A stretch of 64,000 nt of DNA from Panorpa germanica. Lineage: Eukaryota > Arthropoda > Insecta > Mecoptera > Panorpidae. Both the position numbers and the translations under genes were made by a program. How positions within the stretch are numbered: the stretch's first letter is position 1; every line of letters begins with the position of its first letter. The stretch spans positions 10,302,152-10,366,151 of the forward strand of contig OY783218.1 in the NCBI GenBank assembly GCA_963678705.1. Direction: 5' to 3'. This document shows, piece after piece, positions 38,914 through 51,454 of this stretch. The notes under the pieces are model-generated. The model was not told the origin of the DNA. It ran no database searches and saw only the letters and a list, made by a program, of their open reading frames with translations.

Positions 38914-41900
38914 TTAATATGAATTATTTTCTCGAGGATTGCTCGTCGTTGATATTGGCGGTAAATAGGTATTTCCAGAAGTAGAAGGCTTGTAGCTTGC
39001 AATGGCATTTTCTTTATAATCTGGAGTAGCAGGTGTGGTTGAAACAGAGGGCGAGTAAGACGGTGTCGTACTCACCATAGTTGGCCTCTCGTTTGATTCA
39101 ACGTTAGTGAATGGAACTTGCGTCGGTTGTTGGTTAATGTTTGTAGGTAAAAATGAATTACTGGGCTGCTGCGCAAAAATGGGTATCAGGAAAACTGGGT
39201 AAGGAAACGCTTGTGGAGGAGGCTGGCCATTTTGAGGTTGCGCATTATAAGATTGTTGTGGAAATTGAGTCTTTGTATTGTCAGGTGGTAGATATTTATT
39301 TGAAGGTGTTGTAGGAGGTGGTTGTGAAGGAATTGGAGAAGGAGGCGGGATGGAGACCGTTGGTGCAGCTTGTGGTGGAGATGTAGGAGCAGGGGGTACT
39401 GGGGGCAGATAAGTATTACTTGGAATTGATTGTGGAATAGGTGACGGTCCTGTAGGATATCCATTAGATGGTATTGGTACAGGCGGTCGTGATACTGGGG
39501 CAGGAGGAGAATAATTATTATTTGGAATAGGAGTAGGTGTTGGTCCTGCAGGATATCCACTAGAAGGTATTGACTGCGGAAATGGTGCCGGTGCTGGAGG
39601 TCGTGAAACAGGAGCAGGTGCTATAGGAGGAAGATAATTATTATTTGGAATAGGAGAAGGTGAAGGTCCTGTAGGGTATCCATTAGATGGAATAGGTTGT
39701 GGAGCAGGGGTTGGTGCGGGGGGTCTTGTAATAGGAGCAGGAGGAGAAGGAGGAAGATAAGTATTACTTGGATATGATTGAGGAATTGGAGAAGGTGCAG
39801 GTCCTGTAGGATATCCATTGGGCTGAGGAGAAGGCGTCAATGCCGGAGGTACTGGGGGAAGATAATTATTATTTGGAATGGGAGAAGGTGAAGGTTCTGT
39901 AGGGTATCCATTAGGTTGAGGAGAAGGTGATGGCGGAGGTCTTGGAACAGGCACAGAAGGTGATGGAGGAAGATATGTGTTAGTAGGTCCGGGTTGAGGA
40001 GTTATTGATGGGGCTGGTGATTGTACAAAGGGTTGCTGAGAAGAATAAGCAGGCGGTTCAGGAGCAGGATAGTTATAGCTTCCTTGAGTTGTTGAAGTAG
40101 CCTGCGGCACTCCGTAATTATATTTCTGTTTCACAAAAGTTCCTTTAACTTGTTGCGCTTGTACCTGAGAATTTTGTTGAGGATAGTTATAGGAATCGGG
40201 AACAGGAGTCGGTCCTTGTACAGCGAATGATGAAGATCCTGATGAACTAGAAGATTGGGAAGTCGTAACAGATGAAGGTGGTAAGTAAGTATTAGGAGAT
40301 GTAGGAGCCGAATAGCTCGGAGTAGGAGACGGATAGTTAGTTGGAGAAGGCGAAGATATCATAGGTTGAGGGTAACTATAAGATTCTGGCTTTACTTGAC
40401 CTTGGGTAGGCGTACTGGTTTGAGTGGTTTGAACAGAAACTGTAGGTTGCGGGTAGTTGTATGAGCCAGTTTGTGCTGGTTGTTGAGGACTTGGAGAGGT
40501 GTTGTACCCTGAGGGATTGTAACCAGCTGGATTATTTTGCTGTGGTTCTGGGTAGTTGTAAGATTGTGGAGTACTTTGGATTTGTACAGTTGGAGGCGGG
40601 GAATAAGACGGTTGTGGGGATGGTATATTAACAGTAGTTGGATTTGAGTTGGGTGGGAGATATGTGTTAGCAGGACCTGCTGATGTGGGAGCAGGATAAG
40701 ACGGTTGAGGTTGTGTTTGGAATGTCGATGATGTTGCTGTAGAAGAAGACGAGGAATAAGACATTGTTTGAGTAGTTGGGTTATTATTTGGCGGTAAATA
40801 TGAACCGCCAGGAGTAGAAGGTGGTGTATTATAGGAAGGCTGCGGTGGAGTATAAGAAGGTTCTGGACTTAGCGATGTTTGAGATCCATAATTTGTTTGG
40901 CGTGGTGATTCTTGTATGTTTGGTGGTAGGTATGTATTAGGAGGAGGTCTTTGTGGGGCTCCATATGACGGTGACGGTATGGGTGAGGTTGGATTTGGAG
41001 CAGGTGGTAAGTAGGTATTGGTTGGAAGTGAAGGCGGTCTGTAAGACGGCTGAGGGGGGCCATAAGAAGCGGTCGGTGGTGAAGTTTGAGGTGGGCTATA
41101 AGTAGCAGGTCTGGAAACATCTGGTTGTTGCTGCACTGCTGGTGGTAGATAACTTTGCGCAGGGGTTGATGGCCTCATAGTTGTTGTAGGTCTGTATGTA
41201 GTTGGCGGGGGTCCGTACGAAGGTTGCGGCTGAGCAGGCGCGAATGGCTTAGGCGTTGAAAGTGGTGCTCCATAAGATGCTTGCGGTGGTCCATACGCTG
41301 CTTGAATATTTTGATACTGTGAATTAGAATTTTGAGAAGGTGCAGGATAATTATAAGATCCTGATGTTGATTGTTGAACAGGTGGTGTTGTTGGTGTTTG
41401 GTAGGCTGATGATTGAGTAACTGCATTTTGTGGAACGGAGTATGAATAACCACCGTTTGTAGATGGCTGCTGTGGAATTTGACTAACAGGAGGTCCTGTA
41501 GGACGAGCTGTAACTTGCACCGCTTGTGAAGGATATGAATACCCTGCTTGTGGTCCTGCTGTTGAAGTTTGTTGAATTATTTCTCCGTACGAGTTTGAAG
41601 ATGGTTGCTGAGTTGTTGAACTTGGTCTTTGTTGTTGTTGTTGCACTTGTGGAGAATTGTAATTATACCCCTGTTGAGATTGACCATTTCTTCCTTGATA
41701 GTTCATAAATGGCATTTTGAATTGCGGTGCTGATGATAACGGATCTGGTTTGGGGTAACTGTATGACGGGTCAATTTGGTTTGGCCTGAACGGAGCTTCC
41801 ATATATTGCGGACGCGGTATTGAAACCGTTGTCTGTCTTGGTGACCCTGAACTGTAGCCATTTTGTTGTTGACTTGCAGGATAACCTCTTTGTTGTTGTT

Positions 41901-42312
41901 GTTGTTGTTGCTGCTGACCGGATGCGTAGCTATTTTGTTGATTAGCTGGATAACCATTTTGTACCGGAGCTGACGGATAGCCGTTTTGTTGTTCACTTCC
42001 TGATCCGTATGCACCTTGTTGTTGTTGAGTAGAATAAGTTTTTTGTTGTTGCTGACTTGCCGGATATCCATTTTGTTGTGAAACACGTTGCATTTGACGG
42101 TTTCCGTTACGCGTATCCGGCACTTCGAAACTTACAGCTGGCCGATTATAATTATAACCAGATTGTCGACGGTTTCGATGTTGAACATTATTTGAAACTG
42201 TATTTTGTGGCTGTATTAGTTGAGACAATTTATTTGCTATTAAATTAAAAGTACATGTACTTTCTTGAATATATAACACTGTTATTATAATTATAACACT
42301 TCTCAACAACAT
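38914..42312 (-). CDS. Secreted Pro/Gln/Tyr-rich repeat protein (YLPP repeats)
   Basis: One intronless ORF of 1132 residues. Residues 1-20 (MLLRSVIIIITVLYIQESTC) form a signal peptide. A basic RNRR at 46-49 is a possible furin site. The rest is low complexity. The N-terminal ~200 residues are rich in QQQ and NGYP, including an eight-Gln run. The middle repeats YNYP, SYGPP and NTYLPP. The C-terminal third alternates NGYPTGPSPSPIP with NNNYLPP. No globular domain, membrane helix or Cys clusters are visible. This composition suits an extracellular structural protein such as an elastic cuticle, apical matrix or silk-like component, with Tyr available for cross-linking. The function is inference. 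It is a real gene: it has a signal peptide, amino-acid-level repeats and a promoter-like upstream region. Confidence 0.85.
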   Translation of the reverse strand: MLLRSVIIIITVLYIQESTCTFNLIANKLSQLIQPQNTVSNNVQHRNRRQSGYNYNRPAVSFEVPDTRNGNRQMQRVSQQNGYPASQQQQKTYSTQQQQGAYGSGSEQQNGYPSAPVQNGYPANQQNSYASGQQQQQQQQQRGYPASQQQNGYSSGSPRQTTVSIPRPQYMEAPFRPNQIDPSYSYPKPDPLSSAPQFKMPFMNYQGRNGQSQQGYNYNSPQVQQQQQRPSSTTQQPSSNSYGEIIQQTSTAGPQAGYSYPSQAVQVTARPTGPPVSQIPQQPSTNGGYSYSVPQNAVTQSSAYQTPTTPPVQQSTSGSYNYPAPSQNSNSQYQNIQAAYGPPQASYGAPLSTPKPFAPAQPQPSYGPPPTTYRPTTTMRPSTPAQSYLPPAVQQQPDVSRPATYSPPQTSPPTASYGPPQPSYRPPSLPTNTYLPPAPNPTSPIPSPSYGAPQRPPPNTYLPPNIQESPRQTNYGSQTSLSPEPSYTPPQPSYNTPPSTPGGSYLPPNNNPTTQTMSYSSSSSTATSSTFQTQPQPSYPAPTSAGPANTYLPPNSNPTTVNIPSPQPSYSPPPTVQIQSTPQSYNYPEPQQNNPAGYNPSGYNTSPSPQQPAQTGSYNYPQPTVSVQTTQTSTPTQGQVKPESYSYPQPMISSPSPTNYPSPTPSYSAPTSPNTYLPPSSVTTSQSSSSSGSSSFAVQGPTPVPDSYNYPQQNSQVQAQQVKGTFVKQKYNYGVPQATSTTQGSYNYPAPEPPAYSSQQPFVQSPAPSITPQPGPTNTYLPPSPSVPVPRPPPSPSPQPNGYPTEPSPSPIPNNNYLPPVPPALTPSPQPNGYPTGPAPSPIPQSYPSNTYLPPSPPAPITRPPAPTPAPQPIPSNGYPTGPSPSPIPNNNYLPPIAPAPVSRPPAPAPFPQSIPSSGYPAGPTPTPIPNNNYSPPAPVSRPPVPIPSNGYPTGPSPIPQSIPSNTYLPPVPPAPTSPPQAAPTVSIPPPSPIPSQPPPTTPSNKYLPPDNTKTQFPQQSYNAQPQNGQPPPQAFPYPVFLIPIFAQQPSNSFLPTNINQQPTQVPFTNVESNERPTMVSTTPSYSPSVSTTPATPDYKENAIASYKPSTSGNTYLPPISTTSNPRENNSY

Positions 42313-42342
42313 ATTTATTTAAAATATTTTAAATATTGTCGG

Positions 42343-42396
42343 TTTGACACTGTTCATTAACTAAATTAGTTTCTTGGCTGTGGCATGTATATATAT
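42343..42396 (-). promoter_or_regulatory. Candidate core promoter of the YLPP-repeat gene
   Basis: On the minus strand a TATATATA box lies about 75 bp before the start codon (about 42387-42394). An ACAGTG initiator-like site follows about 35 bp downstream (about 42348-42353). The spacing is that of a canonical TATA/Inr promoter. Confidence 0.45.
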
Positions 42397-43799
42397 TCAA
42401 GTGAAAGTTTCATGATGAAATTGTAAATAAAACGTTTATTTAAATAATTATCAGCTTTGTAATTAGTTTTCTTACTATTATAATTTCTGTATGTACAGAC
42501 TCGGCTTGGAAATGCATTTTTTAATTAAATTACTTGTGAAACAGTCTTGCAGAACTATATTGTCGTCGTCTCTGAAGTTGAGATGACACACTTACGAATT
42601 ATTTATAATATAATGTAACTGTAATAGAAAAACTATTATGTCGGCAACGTTTTTATTTGTTATATAAGGTATTATATTCTTTTGTACTATATACCCGTTA
42701 CATATGTAAGGTTTATTTAATATAAAAAAAGCTCATCTGTCTAAGTGTCTGTCATCTGTCTTACATATTAATAAAAAAATTGAAGGTCTTTTGAATTTTT
42801 TTAGGGACAAAGTAGGAGAATTATGTTAAACTGGGGTGGTTAACGAAACGTAACGTAAGGTAAAAAATATTACATCAAATAATACATGGGTTTACGTATC
42901 GCGCTAATCATTTGTGAAATATAAATTGTTGGTGAAACATAAAAGTTTTTGATACTAGATACATTGCATCACTGCATTTGAAATTTATTCAGTGAAGACA
43001 CTCGGTTTTTAACGTCAACTAACTCTTACAAACGTTTTTTTTAAATTTATGTAGATACGTAGCTATACAGTTTTCTAGGTTCGGCAGATGAATTGGTTTG
43101 GGTCTTTACTATATTCATGATTACTTGAAATTATTTATTATGGTTATATATATATATAGATGAATATCTTGAAATGAATAACTTGTTTATATTGAATTGA
43201 ATTATTTTGTTGACATTCTTTGGTTGAAAGCAAAAAAAAGACAATTCGAATTAATTAGTCATCATTGCAAATCATAGCAATCTATCAATATAAAATAAAC
43301 TTTATAGAATGCAGCAGTACAAAATATGTATTTTAACGATCATGATATTGTTCACGCAGTTTATACCGATTATTTTCACAAGTTTAGAGGTAATTATACA
43401 TTTTTATAAAATATGAATATTAATTTATTGTCTTGAATATGTGATTGCTATAAAATAGATGATGTCATCTTGAAATGTGAACAAAAATTACATATTAATC
43501 TAAAAATATATTCATCATGGAAATATTAACACATTTTTAAAATTCATTGTTTCAATTATTAGTGTTTTAATCAGTTTTTGTTATAAAAAAGATGTATTTA
43601 AAAGAAATACTAAATTTTAGTTTAAATAAACACACTTTAAAATTACTTGAGTTGGCGCCAAGAGAATATTGGCCCAAGCGAAAAGTAAGAGAACTAAAGT
43701 TAAAAATAAATTATCGTTAACTGTCACTCTGTCACGATTATTAAGATTTTGAGAAATATTCTATTAAGAATCAAATTATAGTTTTTGTAAATTTTTAAG
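42397..43799. other. Intergenic between divergent genes
   Basis: AT-rich spacer between the YLPP-repeat gene (minus) and the isoaspartate methyltransferase gene (plus). No gene or known repeat recognised. Confidence 0.5.
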
Positions 43800-45791
43800 A
43801 TGGCTTGGCGTTCACACGGGAAAAATAATGCAGATTTAGTAAGACACTTAAAAGGTATGTTTCATCAAAAAACTATAAATGACACGATTATGTAAAGTTG
43901 TTTTGTATATTAATTACTGGTCCTTTCAGTTAATAATATAATTAGGACAGCTGAGGTTGAAAATTCAATGTTATTAACAGATCGTTGTCATTATTCGCCA
44001 AGTTCTCCTTACATGGATGCTCCTCAAAGTATAGGTTATAATGTAACAATCAGTGCACCACATATGGTAAGGTTACCTTATAGAACGCACTAACTTACAT
44101 ACCTGCAGATATCTAATTATTAATATTTTCAGCATGCTCATGCGTTGGAATTACTTGCTTCACATATAAAATTAGGTGGCAATGTATTGGACGTAGGTTC
44201 AGGATCTGGATATCTTACAGCTTGTTTTGCAAGAATGATCCCTCCTGGAAGTAGTGGGAAAGCTATAGGTATTGAACATGAACCTCGTTTAGTGACAGAT
44301 TCTATAAACAATATAAAAAAGGATGACCCTTCTTTAATAGAATCAGGCAAAGTGATTATATTAAGTATGAATTTTTTTATAAAGTTATACAATATTCATC
44401 TTAGAGTTTTGATTTAAGGTGTGTTGTCTGTTTCAGCTGGTGATGGACGTTTAGGATACCCAGAGTATGCACCGTATTCAGCTATACATGTCGGAGCAGC
44501 TGCACCGGCCCTCCCACAACGTGTTAGTTTATTACAAGAGTTATAGTATAAAGTATAAATCTGGCTATCAGCATCCAATTAAATGTCCAATTATTTTTTA
44601 ATAACTCACATTTTAGGAGATATTGAGAATTAAATTATTTAATTTTCCTTTAATCATTGAAGGGAATAAAAGTTATAAAAAATAGATGCGTGTCGGTTTC
44701 AGTTACTATTTACAGCTGGCTCGTATAACACATGAATTTTAGGTAAAATCGTTTACTTATTAGACGACAATTGTTTCGCGACGTCTAAACGCTGTAAATT
44801 CATAGTAGCAACATTAATTGTATCTTTTGTAGGCTACAAACAAAGAGATACAAATAATTTGTTACTAAAAAAGAAGTAGTACAACAATGGGCTTGTGTCC
44901 TCATTTTTTAGTGGTCGATTTATTAATTGTGGATTGAAATTGATGTTAATACATGTGTATTGGCGTGTCTATTTTATTAAATATCTAAATATTGACGGAG
45001 ATATAGCAATTAAAAATTTGAATTGTAGTTTTAGCGCTAGAAATGGTCGGCCATATTTGTATGACGTGAAATGCATTTTAACATCAGTTATTTGTTGAGT
45101 AGGTCAGTGCAGTGGTAATCTTCTGTAGCTGTTGGTAGTCAAATAATCAAGTCAAATCAAAGAATAATAAGTTTTTATTTTATTTAACCCTGCTAAGGCA
45201 GACATAATAATGAAATTTGATTGTTCCTTGAAATAGCTGTAAATAATATTTGATATTTTTATATATAAATACCTCTAGCAGAGATTTATGAGCTGTAAGG
45301 TTGGTAACCTTACACAAGGATTGTGATGTCACATGCATTTGGAATGTGTACAACGTTCAATCACTTTAATAATTAAAGAGACAAAATGACTTTTTTAATT
45401 GTTAATATCTCCTAACATATAAGGAGTTATTAAAGGACACAAGCCCATTCAAACAACTTTAGCTAAGATTTTCTATAACTGCTGGATATGTTTCACCACA
45501 TATTTGAAAATAGATTTATTTAGAAGTAAATAAAAATTTGAATATTACAGTTAGTGGATCAATTAAGACCTGGTGGACGTTTAATCGTACCGATTGGACC
45601 TGCAGGAGGTGAACAGTCTTTAGAACAAGTGAGATACTTTTTAAAATGGATATGCAAATAATGTAACGCTAATATGTTACTTGAAAAATTAATTCAATTT
45701 TTTATTTAAGATTGATAAGCATGCAGACGGCAGCATTCATCGAAAACCACTTATGGGGGTCATCTACGTACCATTGACTGATAAAAATTGA
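43800..45791 (+). CDS. Pcmt: Protein-L-isoaspartate (D-aspartate) O-methyltransferase
   Basis: Six exons: 43800-43854, 43930-44066, 44133-44364, 44437-44522, 45551-45628, 45711-45791, encoding 222 residues (family about 225). It starts [14 protein letters not shown], then [29 protein letters not shown] (residues 43-72 approximately), the SAM-binding motif [11 protein letters not shown] (82-92), [28 protein letters not shown] and [13 protein letters not shown]. The cytosolic enzyme uses SAM to methylate isoaspartyl residues in aged proteins as the first repair step. Intron 4 holds M1 copy 9 plus a small M1 fragment. The start matches the conserved length and motif. Confidence 0.97.
44580..44656 (-). 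mobile_element. M1 MITE fragment
   Basis: About 77 bp matching the 3' subterminal M1 sequence (TGTCCAATTATTTTTTAATAACTC, TTAGGAGATATT, CTTTAATCATTGAAGGG) in Pcmt intron 4. No termini. Confidence 0.6.
44886..45449 (+). mobile_element. M1 MITE copy 9 (short subtype)
   Basis: Both 16 bp termini are intact, with a 3' subterminal deletion (TTATTAAAGGACACAAGCCCATT). Lies in Pcmt intron 4. Confidence 0.92.
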
Positions 45792-46280
45792 CGCTATGTT
45801 TTTTTTAATTATTTTCAACTATTTATGTTTATACTTTTAGTATTTCTCCTTATTTATAAATTGTTTATATTTTTTAATAATTTATCAGCTTGATTTATTT
45901 TATATAATTATTTGAAATTATACATTTATCGTAGTAATTGTGGTGTAGTGTAATTAAAAAGAAATTATGTATGTTCTATTGTGTACAAAATGTAATTGTG
46001 TTTATAAATCCTATACTTGTGTACTCATTGTAGAATTTATAATAAATGTAAAATATATATTTCCTAAATTTGTTGCATTACTGCGCCTTATCTAAAGTAA
46101 TAATTACGTTGTTGACTTTTTCTAATTTTTCTAAATCTTCAAAAGCCAGCGACACGGTTGCATATGGTCTAGGGTCAGATACACATGCGCTGTATTCACA
46201 TCGTTCATTCACGTGCGTTATATGTGGTTATATGCGTTCGGTTGGTTTAGTTCGTTCCATTTATTCTTCAGCCCTTAAAA
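45792..46280. other. Pcmt 3' UTR and LRPPRC promoter region
   Basis: A poly(A) signal-like AATAAA lies near 46040. A less AT-rich patch at about 46145-46265 just before the next start codon is the likely promoter/5' UTR of the PPR gene. Confidence 0.45.
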
Positions 46281-49200
46281 ATGGCTTCCATACTAAGATC
46301 TAGTAAATATTTGCGATATATTGCAGGATTTGCCCGTAATATAGCATTTAACACAACAAGAGAAATAGACAGTAATTTCGTGCAGCATAGTCAATGTCTT
46401 TGCGGTTCTCTAACGCAGTGAGTAGTATTACTAATTAAGTAACCTCACTTTTTATAACACATTTATTTGAAGCGGCCTTACGCAATAGTTGCCGCTGATA
46501 TTTTTATGAAATTATGTTACAGTTAAAAGTATAGATTAGGAATTGAAGTAAAAAGAGATAGTTTTTAATTACTTATTCCACATTTTAGAGGCTTTGCTAC
46601 TTCAGTATCGTCATTAAGACCTACAGATGCAAATCTCGAACAGTCTCTTCGTAGGATCGATCAAGAATCTATAAGATCTGGAAGAATATCACGTCGCGAT
46701 ATCGAAGAAATACTTGAAGAACTTCGGAATACTAGATCAGCGACTACCTCCCAATCATTGCAAGTAATTACTTGCTGTGGTATGTGCGATTGTACAATTT
46801 TCATTTGTTTAACAAATTAAATGCCAGGTGTTTATCCTTATTTTACTATGAAATTAGGTAAATTGGTACCTGAAGAGAAACCAGAAGTTCGAACACAATT
46901 GGTTCAAGAGATCTGGCGTACTTTAAATAATTTGAATGTTCCGATGGATGTATCTCACTACAATGCTCTACTGCGAGTCTATCTAGAAAACGAGCACCAA
47001 TTTTCTCCTACAGAATTTTTGAGTGATTTAGAGAGTAAAGGTGTTGAGCCAAACAGGTACTTTTTATGTAACAATCGCATATTTATGATATTAGTTATTT
47101 TGCGGTACAGTTAAATTTTTTATAAAATAAAAAACAATATTTTATCCAGAGAAATTAATATATAACAACGAAATAATATTTAAATTTTAATAAAAAATAG
47201 GGTAACATATCAGAGATTAATTTCTCGCTATTGCCAACAAGGAGATATCGAGGGTGCAACTCGAATTTTAGAATTTATGCGAGAAAAACAGCTTCCTGTA
47301 AATGAGAATATATTTAATGCTCTTATAATGGGACATTCTAATGCAGAGTAAGCACATAATTATAAATGCTTTATATAACTTTTCATATAAGATTGGTCTA
47401 ATTCAAGTAATGATTTTTAGTGATATGGAATCAGCAAAAGGAATTCTTACTGTAATGACTCAAGCGGGTCTGGAGCCTAGTTGTGACACGTATACATCAT
47501 TATTATGTGCATACGCTAAACATGGTGATATTGATTCAATTAAATCAGCGTTCCAGGAATGTGATTCAAAAGACATAATGTTGTTGGATAAAGATTACAT
47601 GGATATTATCTATGCTCTAACAGTCAATGGTCATGGTGATAAAATCGATGTTGTCTTAGATCGTATGCTAAAATTAATGCGGTACAATAAAGATGCTGTG
47701 AACTTAATTCTTCGTCTTGTAAATAAAGGTTACGAAGATGTTGGTTTGAAAGTATTAAAGACAATGACTCGTACTTCTAAGCCTGATGGCCAGTTAAATA
47801 TCGTCGGGGCATTCTTCATAAAACAGCTAGTTAAAGCTAAAAGGCCAATAGATAAAATTATGGAAATTTGTAAGGAACTGGAGAAGGAAGACTTAAATCC
47901 GCGCGCGACGTCCATAGCTGTTGAATTTAGCTTACAGTTGGGAGATGTTTCAATGGCTTTGCCTCTGTTAAAAAAATTAAAAAATACCGGTTTACCGATT
48001 AGGCAGCATTACTTCTGGCCCTTAATTTGCGCTCAAGGAAAACTCAAAGATGATATCGGTGTTATAGAAGTTTTGAAACACATGGCAGAGTTTGATATAC
48101 ATCCAAATTCCGAAACTATACGCGAATACGTTATTGATAACTTGCAAGAGAAGAAAACCGACAACATTATGGCTTTATTACGTAGTGTAGGAGTGTCAAC
48201 AGCGGCAGCAAGTAGTAGTATTGTTCTTCACTTATTGACTAGTGGCAGAATTAAAGAAGCAGCAACTGTTGCTATGAAATATCGAGCAAGGCATGCTCCG
48301 AATCTAATACGAAAACCTTTGGTATTTGCTTTGGCTAAAACTAAAGATGTTGAATCCTATGTCAATATATTACGACAAGTATACGAAAATCTTGATCGAT
48401 ATGAGGCTGTGAACGCAAGTACACAAAATGAAGCAGAAGTTGAAACAGAAGACAGTATTAATAAGTCTGAGATTATGGGTACCTTCTTGTATGATGTAGT
48501 TCTAAATTTTCATAAAAACCAGCCTGAGGTAATTGAGCAAGTATTAAATGGTTTAGTTGAAAAGGGATTGGGTATTAGTAGCAATTACGCTAAAAAGGTA
48601 GAAGACAGATTAGGGGAAAAGCTGACCTCAGAAATGTCAACATTATTAGGTAAACTTACTTCTGGGGATCTAGAACCAGTTGCACTTAAGCCAGGACAAA
48701 TTTCATCTACACAATTGGACCAAGCCCAATTAGAAAGGTTAGTTAGTACATTATCTGCCAAAGGTGAAAATACAAAAGGAATAAAGCGACAATTACTATC
48801 CGCTTATTGCCGAAATAAAAATTTAGAGAAAGCAGAAGCTCTTGTTGCAGATCTTGAAACTGAAGGTTTTGTTTTTACTGGAGGTGTATATTCTCAAATA
48901 GTAGAACTTTACGCTCACCATGATAAGTTGGATGAAGCACTAAATTATATGGAGAAACTTAAATCTCAAGATTCTGCCTTTGCTATGGATGATACGAAAG
49001 TTATTAAACTTATAACTCTATTGATTAAAACCGGCCGTTTTGATGATGCTATCTCATTTGTCAAGGAACAGTCCCGCGAGAGAAAATTAGAAGAAAAATC
49101 ATTTGCATATAATGCTCTTTGTTGGCGATTACTAAATTCTGTAGCAGATTCCGGTGATGCGGAAAAATTACGAACATTATTTGACACTTTGGTGGAAACG

Positions 49201-50991
49201 CAATACATTGAGATATCAAATATTATGTTAGGACCTTTAATAAAGGTTCATTTAATTAATAATGATTTAAAAGCTGCTATAGATCAATTTGAACAGGCTT
49301 GTAATCAATATAGAGCTACCCCTTGGAAGAATGAGTTGGCTTGTAAATTGATTCAAGCAGAGGATGCTACGAATTTGCAGAAGTTAACTGATTTAAGTAC
49401 AAATATCCATGGAGAAGTAAATAGCTTGTATGATTTGGTTTTCGCTTTTGTTGAATGTGGGAGAGTTCGTCAGGCACGTAAAATATTAGAAACTCCTGGG
49501 TTGAGAAATAGACCTCAGCGTCTAAATTCTGCCTGTGAAAGATATAGACAAGAAGGCTTAATACAACCACTTGAAGGTTTAGTCGAAGCTACGAAAGATT
49601 TGAATCATATTAATAGAGACGATATTTACTATAATTTATTATTAAGTTACTGTAAGTCGGAAGACACTGAAAAAGCACTTGGTTTATGGACAAAAATGCA
49701 AGAAGAGAATGAGCAACCTACCGAACAATTTTTGTTTAAGTTAGGTACATATTTAAAGAATCAAAATCTGAATGTTCCATTTGTAATTCCTGAACCAGTA
49801 AGACGTGGTAATGCTGAAGATGTAATAAAACAAAAGTCATCACAACCTACTGTTGAATCACGACCTCCACGAAATGAATTAAGAAACAAAATAAGGGAAC
49901 CGGCCCATTTTTCAACATCTATTGAACCGATAACATTACTTCGTCAGGCTTTGAGGAAAGGAGATGTTGATCAAGCTCTAGATGTAAAAAGTAAGTTACA
50001 CGCAAGTGATAAATTAAACGTTTCCGATCAGTCAGCTTTAGTCGAATCTCTTGTAAAAGTTGAACGATATAACGACGCCACTAATATTATACTGGACATG
50101 CTGCAACAAGATACACATCCAATAGCAAGAGTATTTAGATTTTATTTAAATAAAATAGCTGCATCTGGAGATGTTGAAACAATGAACAAAATTGGTGCAT
50201 CTTTATCACCTGAGATAAAGAAATTGGTGTCTTTTGATAATAGATTATGTCACGCAAATATAACAGCTGGAAAATCCGATGATTACGTTAAAATGTTAGA
50301 GGATGCTATCGACACAGCAAAGGACGAAGATCTACAAAACCTTAGTGAAAAGTTTCCAAGAGGTGGAGCGGTTGGAGTTCTAGAAACTCATCCAGAGCTA
50401 TGTCCACAATGTTAGTATAGTTTTAATTATTAAATTTTCGTATTTCTGATTATTCAATAATAATATAAAATTCTGTTTACAGTCGAGAAAATGGCAGAAA
50501 AATATGCAGCCCGTGGTATTGTAGCACCAGTTAATGTATTGTGGATGCAATACTTCATATCCAATAACACTGAAGATTCTGACAGAATTTGGAACAAGTA
50601 TTTAATAAACACCCCCCGTTTAATGTTCCAAAGAGTTGTTCATATAGCTCGAGAAAGAAATGATGAAGTTTTGGCTCAGAGATTAATTGACCAATTAAAA
50701 ACAACTAAAGTATCTGAAGGGGCTATTGGCAACGCTTACAGTTGTCTCTTAGATGTATTAGTAGCACAGCACAAATATGACGAGGCTCTAGAATGTTTAA
50801 AGAAAAGTGTAAATGATGTTTGTCTTGAGAATATTAATAAAACAGCCCTTATTAGAATAAAAGACGGTTTAGCAAAAAGTGGTAAAGCATTCCCATATGA
50901 AATCCCAGCGAAAGCTGGAAAAAACTCTCGTCCTTCATCACATTCTAGTAGTTCAAGCGACGACGAGAAAGTTAGAAAAATTAAACAATAA
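46281..50991 (+). CDS. bsf: LRPPRC / bicoid stability factor, mitochondrial PPR protein
   Basis: Six exons: 46281-46417, 46589-46779, 46858-47056, 47201-47347, 47421-50410, 50483-50991, encoding 1390 residues, close to animal LRPPRC (about 1390-1420). The N-terminus is basic and hydroxyl-rich without acids ([20 protein letters not shown]), a mitochondrial presequence. PPR repeats begin with [25 protein letters not shown] and [23 protein letters not shown], which closely follow LRPPRC. Later signatures include [36 protein letters not shown] and [18 protein letters not shown] with SLIRP stabilises and helps polyadenylate mitochondrial mRNAs; the fly orthologue was also named for bicoid mRNA stability. 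The last ~20 residues are Ser/Asp/Lys-rich. AATAAA overlaps the stop codon (50987-50992). Confidence 0.96.
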
Positions 50992-50992
50992 A

Positions 50993-51454
50993 TAAGAATA
51001 CGTATTATTTAATTCACCATATTATTTCTTTATTACAAAATCATTTTAATTACATAGTGTCATTTAAAAAATATATATTCATAGTTTTAATGATAGACGA
51101 TTCTATTATATTGGCTGTTTATCAATTTAGACGATAATAGATAATAAAATATTATTTGCTTTGAATGTTTGCTTTTTGGGTGTTATCCTAAATTAACAGA
51201 TTGTTAAAATAATATATACCTATGTAATATGTTCAAATGTATATGCCAATAAAGTAGTCTGAAGCAATCACCAAGATAATGTCTTTCTTTAAGTGTGTTT
51301 ACATCCTCATACATTCCCATAGTCCGTTCCGAGAAAGATTTAAAGGAGTTGAAGACTTGAAGTTTTTTTTTTAGATAACTGCTCTCCTTTTTGTCAAAAC
51401 AATAAGGAAAAAGAAGCGGTAAAAATGTAACCTTTCGGAAAATTAAAATTAAAG
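50993..51454. other. Intergenic, no gene seen
   Basis: AT-rich. Contains the 3' flank of the PPR gene and no other recognisable content. Confidence 0.5.

Noticed and set aside
39186-42248. Other-frame ORFs across the YLPP-repeat gene, on both strands
   Set aside because: They are frame shadows of a repetitive sequence; no signal peptide or domain, and composition follows the repeat.
46821-47114. A separate start for the PPR protein at 46821 (MPGVYPY...)
   Set aside because: Homology to LRPPRC requires exon 2 to end at 46779 and exon 3 to start at 46858 ([14 protein letters not shown]); the 46821 Met lies in the intron.
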